From JANQTF01 sp041741415 (GTDB lineage Bacteria > Bacteroidota > Bacteroidia > J057), in contig JBGSKC010000021.1 in assembly GCA_041741415.1 (NCBI GenBank), positions 238,609 to 302,608 on the forward strand: DNA of 64,000 bases. Reading direction: 5' to 3'. The notes below the pieces were generated by a model, which saw only the letters and a program-made list of their open reading frames with translations, ran no database searches and was not told where the DNA came from. The translations under genes and the position numbers were made by a program. Shown piece by piece: positions 1-7,485 of this stretch (the first letter of the stretch is position 1; the number at the start of each line of letters is the position of its first letter).

Positions 1-621
1 GGCAAAATAAGCCGCAATACCCGGCATCAAGCCCTGCACAAATTCCGTTTTGTTGGCCTGCATTTTTACAAAAGAAAACTGCTGGTCGGCCATCTCCGCC
101 ACAATTTCCGTGAAACGATCCACCAATTTGCCTTTCAGCATGCCTTCAACTTCGTCCAGCGTAATGGCAGGGTCGGTGCCGGCAAATTCTCTGAAGAACT
201 TCTGCACATCCAAAACCCGGAAATTGTAGCTGCCAAAAGCCCGGAACTCTACCTGCCCAAACTGGCTGTCGGGAATCGTGACCGGGCTGGGCGTGCCCCA
301 TTTGTTGTCGGTAAACTGCCGGGTGTTGAAAAAATACACATCCACCTTGAACGGCGACTCAAAGCCGTATTTCCACGAGTTGATCGTGGTCATGATCGGC
401 ATGTTGCGGGTCGTGAGCTCATAGCGACCCGGCTCAAACAAATCGGCCATTTTGCCCTCATTGATGAGCAAGGCCACCTGCGATTCCCGAACCGTGAGCT
501 GTGCGCCCATTTTTACTTCCTTGTCCTGATCAGGAAATTTCCACATCAGCACATCGCGGGAGGGGTCCACCCACTCGATCACATCGATGAACTGGCCTTT
601 GAGAAAATCGAGAAGTCCCAT
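1..621 (-). CDS. SPFH/band-7 domain protein (virion core protein, YdjI-like), 3' end outside window
   Basis: The frame opens at the ATG whose complement lies at 619-621 and stays open for 207 codons to the window edge, so the C-terminus is missing. The N-terminus MGLLDFLKGQFIDVIEW, followed by a segment around SQVALLINEGKMADLFEPGRY and a later TTRNMPI, is typical of the SPFH-type 'virion core protein' family (YdjI of Bacillus). Such proteins form membrane-associated oligomers; YdjI-type members often carry a C-terminal zinc ribbon, which would lie outside the window. No signal peptide or membrane helix is visible. It has no obvious operon partner on the visible side. The family assignment is by recognition of the sequence; the cellular role is not known. 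Confidence 0.8.
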   Translation of the reverse strand, partial: MGLLDFLKGQFIDVIEWVDPSRDVLMWKFPDQDKEVKMGAQLTVRESQVALLINEGKMADLFEPGRYELTTRNMPIMTTINSWKYGFESPFKVDVYFFNTRQFTDNKWGTPSPVTIPDSQFGQVEFRAFGSYNFRVLDVQKFFREFAGTDPAITLDEVEGMLKGKLVDRFTEIVAEMADQQFSFVKMQANKTEFVQGLMPGIAAYFA

Positions 622-717
622 AATCTATTGCTGTTTGTGTCGGTGATTCAATGGAAAGACGGGGCAGTTGAGCGAATGTAACAAAAGATTTTGGGGGAAA
701 GCAGGGTTCAGCCTATC

Positions 718-1572
718 TCACATTGTCATCTGAGCAGGGCGGTAAACCCCTTTCCCCCACTTCAGGAAGGTTTCTTCGCAGTGGCAGGGAACAATCCTCA
801 GGGTTGGCTCTGCAGAAGCGGCTGTCCGGATGCGGTCGATACTTTCGGCGTAGGCTTTCCAATCGTGAATGATGAAGCGGGCAGCCGTTCCTGGGAGCAC
901 CCGCTCCTCAATGGTTCTTTTGTGCCAGGCAGCATCCACCACAAAAAACCAGGCCTGGCCTGTTTCGTCAACTACCCGCAGGCCCATTTGCCCGGGAGCA
1001 TGACCGGGAAGCGGAAGCAGCAGCATGGACCCGTCGTTCCACAAATCCCAGCCCCGCTCAAAGCCGGGGCAGGGATGAAGCTTATCTGTGCCAATTTCTT
1101 CGATCGAGATTGCCCGGCCGCCAAATTCGGCGGGCATCATACCCGGCAAAAAGCCTTTGGCCAGTGCATTCAATCCCTTCAACCCTCGGATCCAGGCCAG
1201 TGCTTCCTCTGAGGCCACAAAGGTGGCGTTGGGGAAATCTCCCAACCCGCCGAGGTGGTCTGCATGAAAATGAGAAATCAGGACAAACCGGATCTCCTCC
1301 GCCTTCACCCCCAACGCCTTCAATTGATTTACCGCCAGTTCTTCTTTTGCTAAAAAAGTCGGGGTGATGCGCCTGTACAGTTTGTAGGGCCAGCGGCTCG
1401 TTTCCCGAAAAAACGAAAACCCATAGCCTGTGTCGAGCAGCATGTTGCCATGGGTGGGGTGCTCCAGCAGCACAAACGTGGCCGGAAAACGCATCATTCG
1501 CCGTTGCCCGTCGCGAAATACGTGGTGTTCTTTCGAGAGGCAATGGCCGGCGGAAAGGAGGGTAACTTTCAT
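718..1572 (-). CDS. MBL-fold metallo-hydrolase
   Basis: The 284-residue protein carries the metallo-beta-lactamase metal motif HxHxDH as H101-F-H103-A-D105-H106, and later histidines in GHAPGQMG and PCHCEE that fit the remaining metal ligands. Overall shape and length resemble the N-acyl-homoserine-lactonase-like branch of the superfamily, but the substrate cannot be read from sequence. It is the last gene of a tight operon: its ATG overlaps the stop of the upstream epimerase gene by 4 bp (ATGA type), which implies translational coupling. No signal peptide, so cytoplasmic. The company of an epimerase and an alpha/beta hydrolase suggests a small-molecule or lipid-related pathway (inference). 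Confidence 0.85.
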   Translation of the reverse strand: MKVTLLSAGHCLSKEHHVFRDGQRRMMRFPATFVLLEHPTHGNMLLDTGYGFSFFRETSRWPYKLYRRITPTFLAKEELAVNQLKALGVKAEEIRFVLISHFHADHLGGLGDFPNATFVASEEALAWIRGLKGLNALAKGFLPGMMPAEFGGRAISIEEIGTDKLHPCPGFERGWDLWNDGSMLLLPLPGHAPGQMGLRVVDETGQAWFFVVDAAWHKRTIEERVLPGTAARFIIHDWKAYAESIDRIRTAASAEPTLRIVPCHCEETFLKWGKGVYRPAQMTM

Positions 1573-2600
1573 TTGGCAGGCTGGTAGGAGCGAATGAATT
1601 CGTCGATGCCCTGAAAACTGGTCTGGGCTGGGTGGTACCCCAACAAATCCCGGGCCTGACTGATATCCAGGCTCATGCTGTGTGCCAGCGTGGAGATGCT
1701 GTAGCGGGTGAGGGTGGGCTCACGATCGGGCTGAAAGGTGCGTGCCGACCATTCCATGAGGGCTGCGATGCGGTCCACGAGGGGGTAGGGAATCTTTTTG
1801 GGAGAAAGGGGCAGGCCGAGACCTTCAAACAAATACCCAAACAGCTTCCAAAGCGGCATTGGCTCGCCGTTGGTGATGTTGTAGGCACGGCCTATGGCTT
1901 TCAGGTCGGGGTGCAGCGCCAGCAGGATGGCATCCACGGCATTCGAAACACAGGTTACATCTGACACATTCTCGCCTTTGCCAATGATTCGCAGCCTTCC
2001 CTCTTCATAAGCCCGTAAAATTCTCGGAAAAATGACGGTGTCCCCCCGCCCGATCAGGGCCCTTGGCCGGAGGGAGAGGGTTTCGATGCCGTCGCCATGG
2101 GCTTCGAGGATGGCCTGCTCTGCGAGGAGTTTGGTAGCAGCATAATGGTTGACCATGCGCCGGGGCAGCGGGTCGCTCTCTTTCACGAGGTGCCGGTCGG
2201 TGAAATTGGCATATATGCTCGGCGTGCCAATGTTGACAAGCCGCCTGACTCCCCATTGCTGGCTGGCCTGAAGCACATGCAGGCTGCTGTGGAGGTTGGC
2301 CCGCTCAAAAGCTGCATACCTCCCCCAGGGTGAAGACAATGCCGCACAATGAACCACTGCACTGGTGCTGGCTGCTTCTCCTTCTTCCGTGAGGGCTTCG
2401 AGAAGGCAATGTACAAAGGCCGGATCACCAAGATCGCCGGGCAAAAAGGTCGCGCCAATGGCATCGAATTCTGCTTTGCGGTCGAGGCTGCGGCCCGTGG
2501 CAATCACCTCGAGGCCTTCGAGGCGGCAAAGACGCTCCACCAGTCGGCCACCAAGAAAGCCGGTGGCACCTGTCACAAGAATGCGGGTGAAATTGCTCAT
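1569..2600 (-). CDS. NAD(P)-dependent epimerase/dehydratase, 3-beta-HSD/OleD-like extended SDR
   Basis: This 343-residue protein has the extended-SDR dinucleotide motif GATGFLGG at residues 11-18, an active-site Ser in the GTPSIY segment (S128) and the YxxxK pair as Y153 and K157. The C-terminal half (LWKLFGYLFEGLGLPLSPKKIPYPL) resembles the 3-beta-hydroxysteroid-dehydrogenase-like group, which includes OleD of long-chain olefin synthesis. The gene overlaps both neighbours by 4 bp, between an alpha/beta hydrolase and an MBL hydrolase. OleA and OleC homologues are not in the window, so an Ole-type role is only a suggestion. Cytoplasmic; no signal peptide. Confidence 0.85.
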   Translation of the reverse strand: MSNFTRILVTGATGFLGGRLVERLCRLEGLEVIATGRSLDRKAEFDAIGATFLPGDLGDPAFVHCLLEALTEEGEAASTSAVVHCAALSSPWGRYAAFERANLHSSLHVLQASQQWGVRRLVNIGTPSIYANFTDRHLVKESDPLPRRMVNHYAATKLLAEQAILEAHGDGIETLSLRPRALIGRGDTVIFPRILRAYEEGRLRIIGKGENVSDVTCVSNAVDAILLALHPDLKAIGRAYNITNGEPMPLWKLFGYLFEGLGLPLSPKKIPYPLVDRIAALMEWSARTFQPDREPTLTRYSISTLAHSMSLDISQARDLLGYHPAQTSFQGIDEFIRSYQPAK

Positions 2601-3478
2601 CGGGAAGAGGCTGAGAGGTGTTGTTCGATCAGGGAATTGATCCTGTCGGGAAACTCAAACATGCAAAGATGGCCTCCTCCTTCGATTTTTTCACATGGAG
2701 GCATTCCCAGCAAACCCAGGTGATGGGCCGCCTCGCGCTCCCAGGGTACGACAGCATTGGCATCGCCCCAGATGACAAGGAGGTCGTTGGCGGGTGGTAT
2801 TTTGGTCAAAAATCGGGTTAGCGTAAATGTATCGACACAGAAGAGAAGGCTCAGTCGGGATTTCGTTTGCTTTTCCTCCCGGTATTTTGCCCGATAGGCT
2901 TCCACGAGAGGAGCGAAAGCAGGAAAATGGCTGCCAAACAACATGCGCGGAAAGCGGGCTTTCACCCATGGCAGGCGCAGCGAGGCGCGGATTGCCTTTT
3001 CCAGCCAGCCACGCCAGGGAGCGCGCTGTCCGGGGCCGAAGAGCAGCCAGGCCAGGGCGGGATTCCGGACGATCCTGCGGCCCGGACAGGGGTGAAAAAG
3101 CACCATTTTGCGGACTTTCCCGGGAAATTGCTGGTAAAAATTCAATGCCACAGAAGCTCCGATGCAGTTGCCGACAATGTGAACGGCAGGCAGGTTCAGG
3201 GAATCAACGAGGGCAGCCAGTTGGCGGGTGAAGAGGTCGAGCGAAAGAGGCTGCCCGGGATCGTCAGATTGGCCAAAACCCAGCCAGTCGGGCGCAATGA
3301 CGCGGTAAGAGGCGGAAAAATGTACCAATTGCTGCTCCCAGACTTCGGCAAAGCCACCACCATTGTGAAGAAAGAGGATCGGATCGCCTGACCCTGCTTC
3401 CAGCCAGTGAACTCGAAATCCAGCAACCAGTGACAGTGATGACAGAGTTGACAGTGATGACAGAGTGGGAGGGTTCAT
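2597..3478 (-). CDS. alpha/beta hydrolase with a cysteine in the nucleophile elbow
   Basis: The 293-residue protein has an alpha/beta-hydrolase layout: oxyanion-hole segment LHNGGG (residues 38-43), DWLGFGQS, nucleophile elbow G103-N-C105-I-G107, acid D239 in WGDANAVVP, and H270 in GGGHLCMFE. The nucleophile is Cys (codon TGC), not the usual Ser, or the Asp of OleB/haloalkane dehalogenases. It heads the three-gene overlapping operon. The first residues are low-complexity (TLSSLS repeated) because of an 18-bp tandem repeat in the DNA, so the true start may lie a little downstream. Reaction unknown; thioesterase, acyltransferase or lactonase activities would all fit a Cys triad. Confidence 0.82.
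   Translation of the reverse strand: MNPPTLSSLSTLSSLSLVAGFRVHWLEAGSGDPILFLHNGGGFAEVWEQQLVHFSASYRVIAPDWLGFGQSDDPGQPLSLDLFTRQLAALVDSLNLPAVHIVGNCIGASVALNFYQQFPGKVRKMVLFHPCPGRRIVRNPALAWLLFGPGQRAPWRGWLEKAIRASLRLPWVKARFPRMLFGSHFPAFAPLVEAYRAKYREEKQTKSRLSLLFCVDTFTLTRFLTKIPPANDLLVIWGDANAVVPWEREAAHHLGLLGMPPCEKIEGGGHLCMFEFPDRINSLIEQHLSASSR
3432..3467. repeat. 18-bp tandem repeat, two copies, inside the 5' end of the hydrolase gene
   Basis: The 18-mer beginning gacagtgatgacagag occurs twice back to back with one mismatch in the last base. On the minus strand it encodes TLSSLS twice. Being a multiple of three, changes in copy number would keep the frame. Confidence 0.8.
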
Positions 3479-3600
3479 GGATTGGTTTATTGATGGAATG
3501 TGGGCTGTAACACAAGGCTTTCGGGTGGAGGGGATTGCATTCCGGGTTTTGCCATGGGGTCGTCTTCAATTCCAGCCTCGGATCTGGCAGCGAAGCGGTT

Positions 3601-4059
3601 TCACACCAACATCTTACAATCAATCCACTCCTTATCAAATTCGGCTCCCATTTGCCGGTACATGTCGATAGCGGGCTCGTTCCAGTGGAGCACCTGCCAT
3701 TTGACCAGCTTTGCTCCCGTTTGCCGGGCATATTCGATCACCGCTTCCAGCAGACGTTTTCCGATTCCCTGCCGCCGGAATGCTTCCTTCACCACCAGGT
3801 CGTCGAGGTAAATCATTTTCCCCTTCCACGTGGAATAGGCCCGGTAGCAAAGGGCAATGCCCACGATGCCTTCCTCGGGGTGCTCGGCCACGAGGCAATC
3901 AAACCAGGGCGAGGCCGCCACGCTGTCCTGCCGAAACTGCTCGGCATCGGTCCAGACTGCTTCCGGTGCCTTTTCAAATTCGGCCAGCTCCCTCACCAGA
4001 GCGTGAACGCTTTCCATGTCTGCAGGCTGGGCCATTCGGATGCTGATGTCATGATTCAT
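3601..4059 (-). CDS. GNAT acetyltransferase, spermidine/thialysine acetyltransferase-like
   Basis: I place the start at the ATG with complement at 4057-4059, giving MNHDISIRMAQPADME and 152 residues; a longer frame upstream would run through cutA. The RMAQPADMESVHALVRELAEFE opening, the acetyl-CoA loop RRQGIGKRLL and the C-terminal WNEPAIDMYRQMGA match the SSAT/diamine-acetyltransferase branch of GNAT. The reaction would be acetyl transfer from acetyl-CoA to a polyamine or thialysine-like amine in the cytoplasm. Its start overlaps the end of cutA by 11 bp, so the two are probably cotranscribed. Confidence 0.85.
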   Translation of the reverse strand: MNHDISIRMAQPADMESVHALVRELAEFEKAPEAVWTDAEQFRQDSVAASPWFDCLVAEHPEEGIVGIALCYRAYSTWKGKMIYLDDLVVKEAFRRQGIGKRLLEAVIEYARQTGAKLVKWQVLHWNEPAIDMYRQMGAEFDKEWIDCKMLV

Positions 4060-4384
4060 TGCGCCAGGTAGTTTCGGAGTTAATCCATTGTAAATAAGCC
4101 TCGTTTCCGCCCGCAATGGGCCAGGCCACGATGCAGGGCAATTCATAACTATGCCACTGCTTCAGAGAGGCCGTGAGGGCATCCAGCAGCGAAGCTTTGC
4201 TTTTGAGCAGCAGCACGGCCTCCTCACTGGTCTGAACGCTGCCTTCCCACCAGTACAGGGAGGTCATGCCGGGCAACACATTGGCACAGGCTGCCAGACG
4301 GGATTCGACCGCCTTCCTGCCGAGGGACAGGGCTTCTTCTCGGTGGGCACAGGTCACATAGATTGTCAAAAAAGATTCGTCCAT
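4049..4384 (-). CDS. cutA: divalent-cation tolerance protein CutA
   Basis: At 111 residues this has the full length of the trimeric CutA1 family. The start FLTIYVTCAHREEALSLGRKAVESRLAACANV and the middle YWWEGSVQTSEEAVLLLKS are the family signatures. The ending HSYELPCIVAWPIAGGNEAYLQWI is also typical. CutA binds divalent metal such as copper and has been linked to metal tolerance in E. coli; its exact role is unsettled. No signal peptide. It precedes and overlaps the GNAT gene. Confidence 0.93.
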   Translation of the reverse strand: MDESFLTIYVTCAHREEALSLGRKAVESRLAACANVLPGMTSLYWWEGSVQTSEEAVLLLKSKASLLDALTASLKQWHSYELPCIVAWPIAGGNEAYLQWINSETTWRNES

Positions 4385-4535
4385 GAGCGTTGGTTGGGCA
4401 GAAAGTTCGGCAATCCCGGCGCTTTGTACAAAGTGCGGAAAACGATGACAAAACTTCTCCCAACCTTGGAGCTTCTGCAGTGGTTAATGGCGGCAAAGGG
4501 CGTTATTTGCCTGCCCACAACAAAAGAAGATCGCT

Positions 4536-5183
4536 ATGTCATTGAGAAAAGACGTTGCCAATATCCGGGTGGACTACACCAAAGGAGCCCTGGACGAGAC
4601 CTTGGTGGCTGCCCACCCCATCGATGAATTTGAGCGCTGGTTTCAGGAGGCTGTTGACAGCGAGGTGGAGGAGGTGAACGCCATGAGCCTGGGGACAGTG
4701 AGCGGGGGGCGGCCTTCTGTGCGGATCGTCCTGCTGAAGGGCTTTGATGAACGGGGCTTTGTGTTTTACACGAATTACGAGAGCCGGAAGAGCCTTGAAA
4801 TGGAACAGGAGCCGATGGCAGCGCTCACGTTTTTCTGGCCTGAATTGCAGCGGCAGGTGCGCATTGAGGGGAAAGTAGAGCGGGTTTCAGCCACCGAATC
4901 CGACGAATACTACGCCAGCCGCGACCGCGGCAGCCGCCTGGGGGCCTGGGCTTCGCCGCAGAGCCGCGTGATCGAAGGCAGAGAAGTGCTGGAAGCCAGG
5001 GTCGCAGAGGTGGTCAAAGAGTTTGAAGGGCAGGACGAAGTCCCCCGGCCGCCACACTGGGGCGGGTTTCGCGTGCAGCCAGATTGGGTGGAATTCTGGC
5101 AGGGAAGGCCCAGCCGCCTGCACGACCGCATTGTGTATCAATTCGAAGCTGGCCAATGGCAAATCCACAGATTAGCCCCCTGA
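4536..5183 (+). CDS. pdxH: pyridoxamine 5'-phosphate oxidase
   Basis: The protein (215 residues) is a full-length FMN-dependent PdxH, which oxidises pyridoxamine- or pyridoxine-5'-phosphate to pyridoxal 5'-phosphate. FMN- and substrate-site segments are visible: RIVLLKGFDERGFVFYTNYESRK (about residues 64-86), QVRIEGKVERV, SRLGAWASPQS, and the C-terminal WQGRPSRLHDR. The start MSLRKDVANIRVDYTKG is canonical for the family. It stands alone, divergent from cutA, with a small membrane-protein gene following 66 bp later. Confidence 0.95.
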   Translation: MSLRKDVANIRVDYTKGALDETLVAAHPIDEFERWFQEAVDSEVEEVNAMSLGTVSGGRPSVRIVLLKGFDERGFVFYTNYESRKSLEMEQEPMAALTFFWPELQRQVRIEGKVERVSATESDEYYASRDRGSRLGAWASPQSRVIEGREVLEARVAEVVKEFEGQDEVPRPPHWGGFRVQPDWVEFWQGRPSRLHDRIVYQFEAGQWQIHRLAP

Positions 5184-5249
5184 TGGATCGTTTTGTCCAA
5201 ATCTGTAGCTTTCCCGTCAACCAATTCTATCATGGAAGGAGAAAACGAC

Positions 5250-5504
5250 ATGATTCTCCGGGATCACCTTGCCATTGACCGCACCCGCCTGGCAAACGAC
5301 CGCACCCTGCTGGCTTATCTCCGTACGGGCCTCTACCTGGTGATGACGGCTGTAGCCGTCTGGAACCTCGAAGTGCTGCGGGAACTGCACTGGGTTGGAG
5401 GAATCGCCATTGCTGCAGGAGCAATTGTGATGGGCGCGGGCGTGTTGAATCACTGGAAAATGAGGCGAAAAATCAGGACCTATTTTCAAAAAGAAAGTGC
5501 CTGA
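5250..5504 (+). CDS. DUF202 (YidH-like) small membrane protein
   Basis: The ATG at 5250 is chosen because it is preceded at good spacing by AAGGAGA; an ATG at 5232 is also possible. The product is 84 residues. It has the DUF202 signature RTRLANDRTLLAYLRTGLYL and two predicted membrane helices (LVMTAVAVWNLEVL, IAIAAGAIVMGAGVL), ending in the basic tail KMRRKIRTYFQ. Members are inner-membrane proteins without a known function. It may be cotranscribed with pdxH. Confidence 0.85.
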   Translation: MILRDHLAIDRTRLANDRTLLAYLRTGLYLVMTAVAVWNLEVLRELHWVGGIAIAAGAIVMGAGVLNHWKMRRKIRTYFQKESA

Positions 5505-5572
5505 GAGTGAGGACTTGGGGCCTGGCAATTTTTCCGGCCATCTGCCTCAGTCCCTCCTTCGCCCAACAGATT

Positions 5573-5905
5573 CTACACCCATTCCCACACACCTGCCTTG
5601 TTGCGGAGCAGCATCCGGGTATCGGCAATGGCTTCAATGGGCAGCTTGCCGTAGTAGTGCGGAAACAATTCGCCTTCGGGGCCGCCCGGCTCGTAGCGGA
5701 GCTTGGCTTTCACCTGTTTCTCGCTGATTTCCAGCACCATCACTTCTTCGGCACCGGCAAAAAACCGGTCGAGGGTGCCATCGATCTGCTCGCGAAGCGA
5801 CAAATGAATAAAGCCATCCTTCGCGTAATCTGCAGGAACATAAAAATCTCTGTCGAGAAACTTTTCCCAATAGCCCGGTTCCACCAAATGATACAGCAAA
5901 GGCAT
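5573..5905 (-). CDS. DUF952 family protein
   Basis: The 110-residue protein matches DUF952: LYHLVEPGYWEKF at the start, then DGFIHLSLREQIDGTLDRFF, LRYEPGGPEGELFPHYYGKLP, and an aromatic C-terminus GVWEWV. These small cytoplasmic proteins have a conserved HxS/HLS region that looks like an active or binding site, but no function has been assigned. It lies 33 bp downstream of, and on the same strand as, the larger unknown protein at 5939-7354. Confidence 0.85.
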   Translation of the reverse strand: MPLLYHLVEPGYWEKFLDRDFYVPADYAKDGFIHLSLREQIDGTLDRFFAGAEEVMVLEISEKQVKAKLRYEPGGPEGELFPHYYGKLPIEAIADTRMLLRNKAGVWEWV

Positions 5906-5938
5906 ATAAACAAAACTTATTTGATAAACACTTGGTGC

Positions 5939-7354
5939 TCAGGCGTTAACCGGAATTTTGTAGCCAAACAATCCCCGGCTTTTGACGGCCTCCTCCACTT
6001 CTACCGGCACCATCGACTCCCAGCCCGGCTGCCCTGCCCTGATCATCGCCAGCACCTCATCGGAGGTAATGTGCAACAGCTTGGGATCTACTCCCGCAAT
6101 GTCTTCGATTTTGTTGGAGGCATGCAAATAGCGAAACAAATGCTGCATTTCGGGTGCCAGCTGGAAATTGACGCAGGTGTAAATTTCGTCGGTGTAATCG
6201 CGCCGGGCCGGATACACATACAGCTTGATGTTGGAGCCGAACAGAATGCCAAACGACTCCAAAATTCCACCCCGCAGGTCGGTGTAGTAGGATTCGTCGA
6301 AGATCAGCTCCATGTTGTACACACCCAGCACAATGCCGATTTTCTTGCCTCTTGTAAAAGGAAGCAAATAGGAAACAAGCCGGTAATACTCGGTATAATT
6401 AGACACCATGACCCAATGGCCCTGGGAATTGAGAATATCGACCCGGTCGAGGTAGTCTTGCTCGTCAATTTTTCCCTCGGCGGTGAGGGCCCTCAGGGTG
6501 AGTTCTGAGATGGTGATGGTGTTTTTGGGGTCAACGTCGGATTCTTCGAGGAACTGCTTCTCGCCGTGGCGCCGCATGTCGAGGTTGATGTGAGTAAGCG
6601 GACGAAAGCGCCCGCGAAGCACCAGGATATTCTTTTTATACAGTACCTCCGAGGCGTGGACCACCCTGCCATCGGGGCCAAACATGGCGGCATCTGTCAT
6701 GCCATTTTTCACCAGCTTAAGGCTGAGAACGCGGTTGTCCACCCACTCAAAGTTTGGCCCTTCAAGCCGTGCCATGTCCACGGCAATGCGATCGTTGCTC
6801 AGGCCTTCCATGAGGGTGCTGAGGAGTTGGTCGATGTCGTGGGCGAAATGAAAGCAGGCATAAACGAGGTTCACGCCGATGATGCCGATGGCTTCCTGCT
6901 GCCAGAGGGCTTCTGTGTCTTTCAACACCACGTGGATCTCGGCCATGTTCGGCTCCGAATTGGGCGTGAGCTGAAAGCGCAGCCCGATCCAGCCGTGACC
7001 CTGGTTGGTTTTCCTGAAATTGAGGGCTTCAACGGTGTTGGCGAAAGCAAAAAAGCAGGTGCGGTCTTTGCGCTCTCTCAGCCGCTCATGCAGCAACGTG
7101 TATTCGTGGTCCAGCATGGTGTTGAGGCGCTCCCGGCTCACGTAGCGGCGGGTTTTGCCATAAATCGCGTCGCTGAACTGCATGTCGTAGGCAGACATGG
7201 TCTTGGCAATCGTTCCGGAAGCTCCGCCTGCCTTGAAAAAGTGGTCAGCTACTTCCTGCCCCGCCCCGATCTCCGCGAAGGAGCCATAATACAGCGGGTT
7301 CAGATTGATTTTCAGGGCTTTTTCCTTGGTCGTAAGCTCTCTCAATGAATCCAT
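5939..7354 (-). CDS. conserved protein of unknown function, 471 aa (YGSFAEIGAGQEV family)
   Basis: I recognise the opening (KINLNPLYYGSFAEIGAGQEVADHFFKAGG, then SGTIAKTMSAYDM) as that of a conserved bacterial family that databases sometimes label 'TonB-dependent receptor' or leave as hypothetical. The protein has no signal peptide, no beta-barrel features and no plug domain, so that label would be wrong. It is soluble-looking and well conserved in style, with motifs such as GHGWIGLRFQL and DVDPKNTITISELTLRALTAEGKID. No catalytic motif is recognisable. Coding is clear from length and composition. The small DUF952 gene follows on the same strand. Confidence 0.82.
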   Translation of the reverse strand: MDSLRELTTKEKALKINLNPLYYGSFAEIGAGQEVADHFFKAGGASGTIAKTMSAYDMQFSDAIYGKTRRYVSRERLNTMLDHEYTLLHERLRERKDRTCFFAFANTVEALNFRKTNQGHGWIGLRFQLTPNSEPNMAEIHVVLKDTEALWQQEAIGIIGVNLVYACFHFAHDIDQLLSTLMEGLSNDRIAVDMARLEGPNFEWVDNRVLSLKLVKNGMTDAAMFGPDGRVVHASEVLYKKNILVLRGRFRPLTHINLDMRRHGEKQFLEESDVDPKNTITISELTLRALTAEGKIDEQDYLDRVDILNSQGHWVMVSNYTEYYRLVSYLLPFTRGKKIGIVLGVYNMELIFDESYYTDLRGGILESFGILFGSNIKLYVYPARRDYTDEIYTCVNFQLAPEMQHLFRYLHASNKIEDIAGVDPKLLHITSDEVLAMIRAGQPGWESMVPVEVEEAVKSRGLFGYKIPVNA

Positions 7355-7485
7355 AGGGAATGGGTGCTGGGATTATGGGAAGCGGTCAGGCAAACATACT
7401 GAATCCTGATCGAAGGTTCTGTGCAAAAGAAGGATTCGATCTGACAACGAACGATCGGGGCTTTTTTGTAACTTGATCAAAAAAT

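Noticed and set aside
5507..6508. 333-codon open frame on the plus strand
   Set aside because: Antisense to DUF952 and the 471-residue protein gene.
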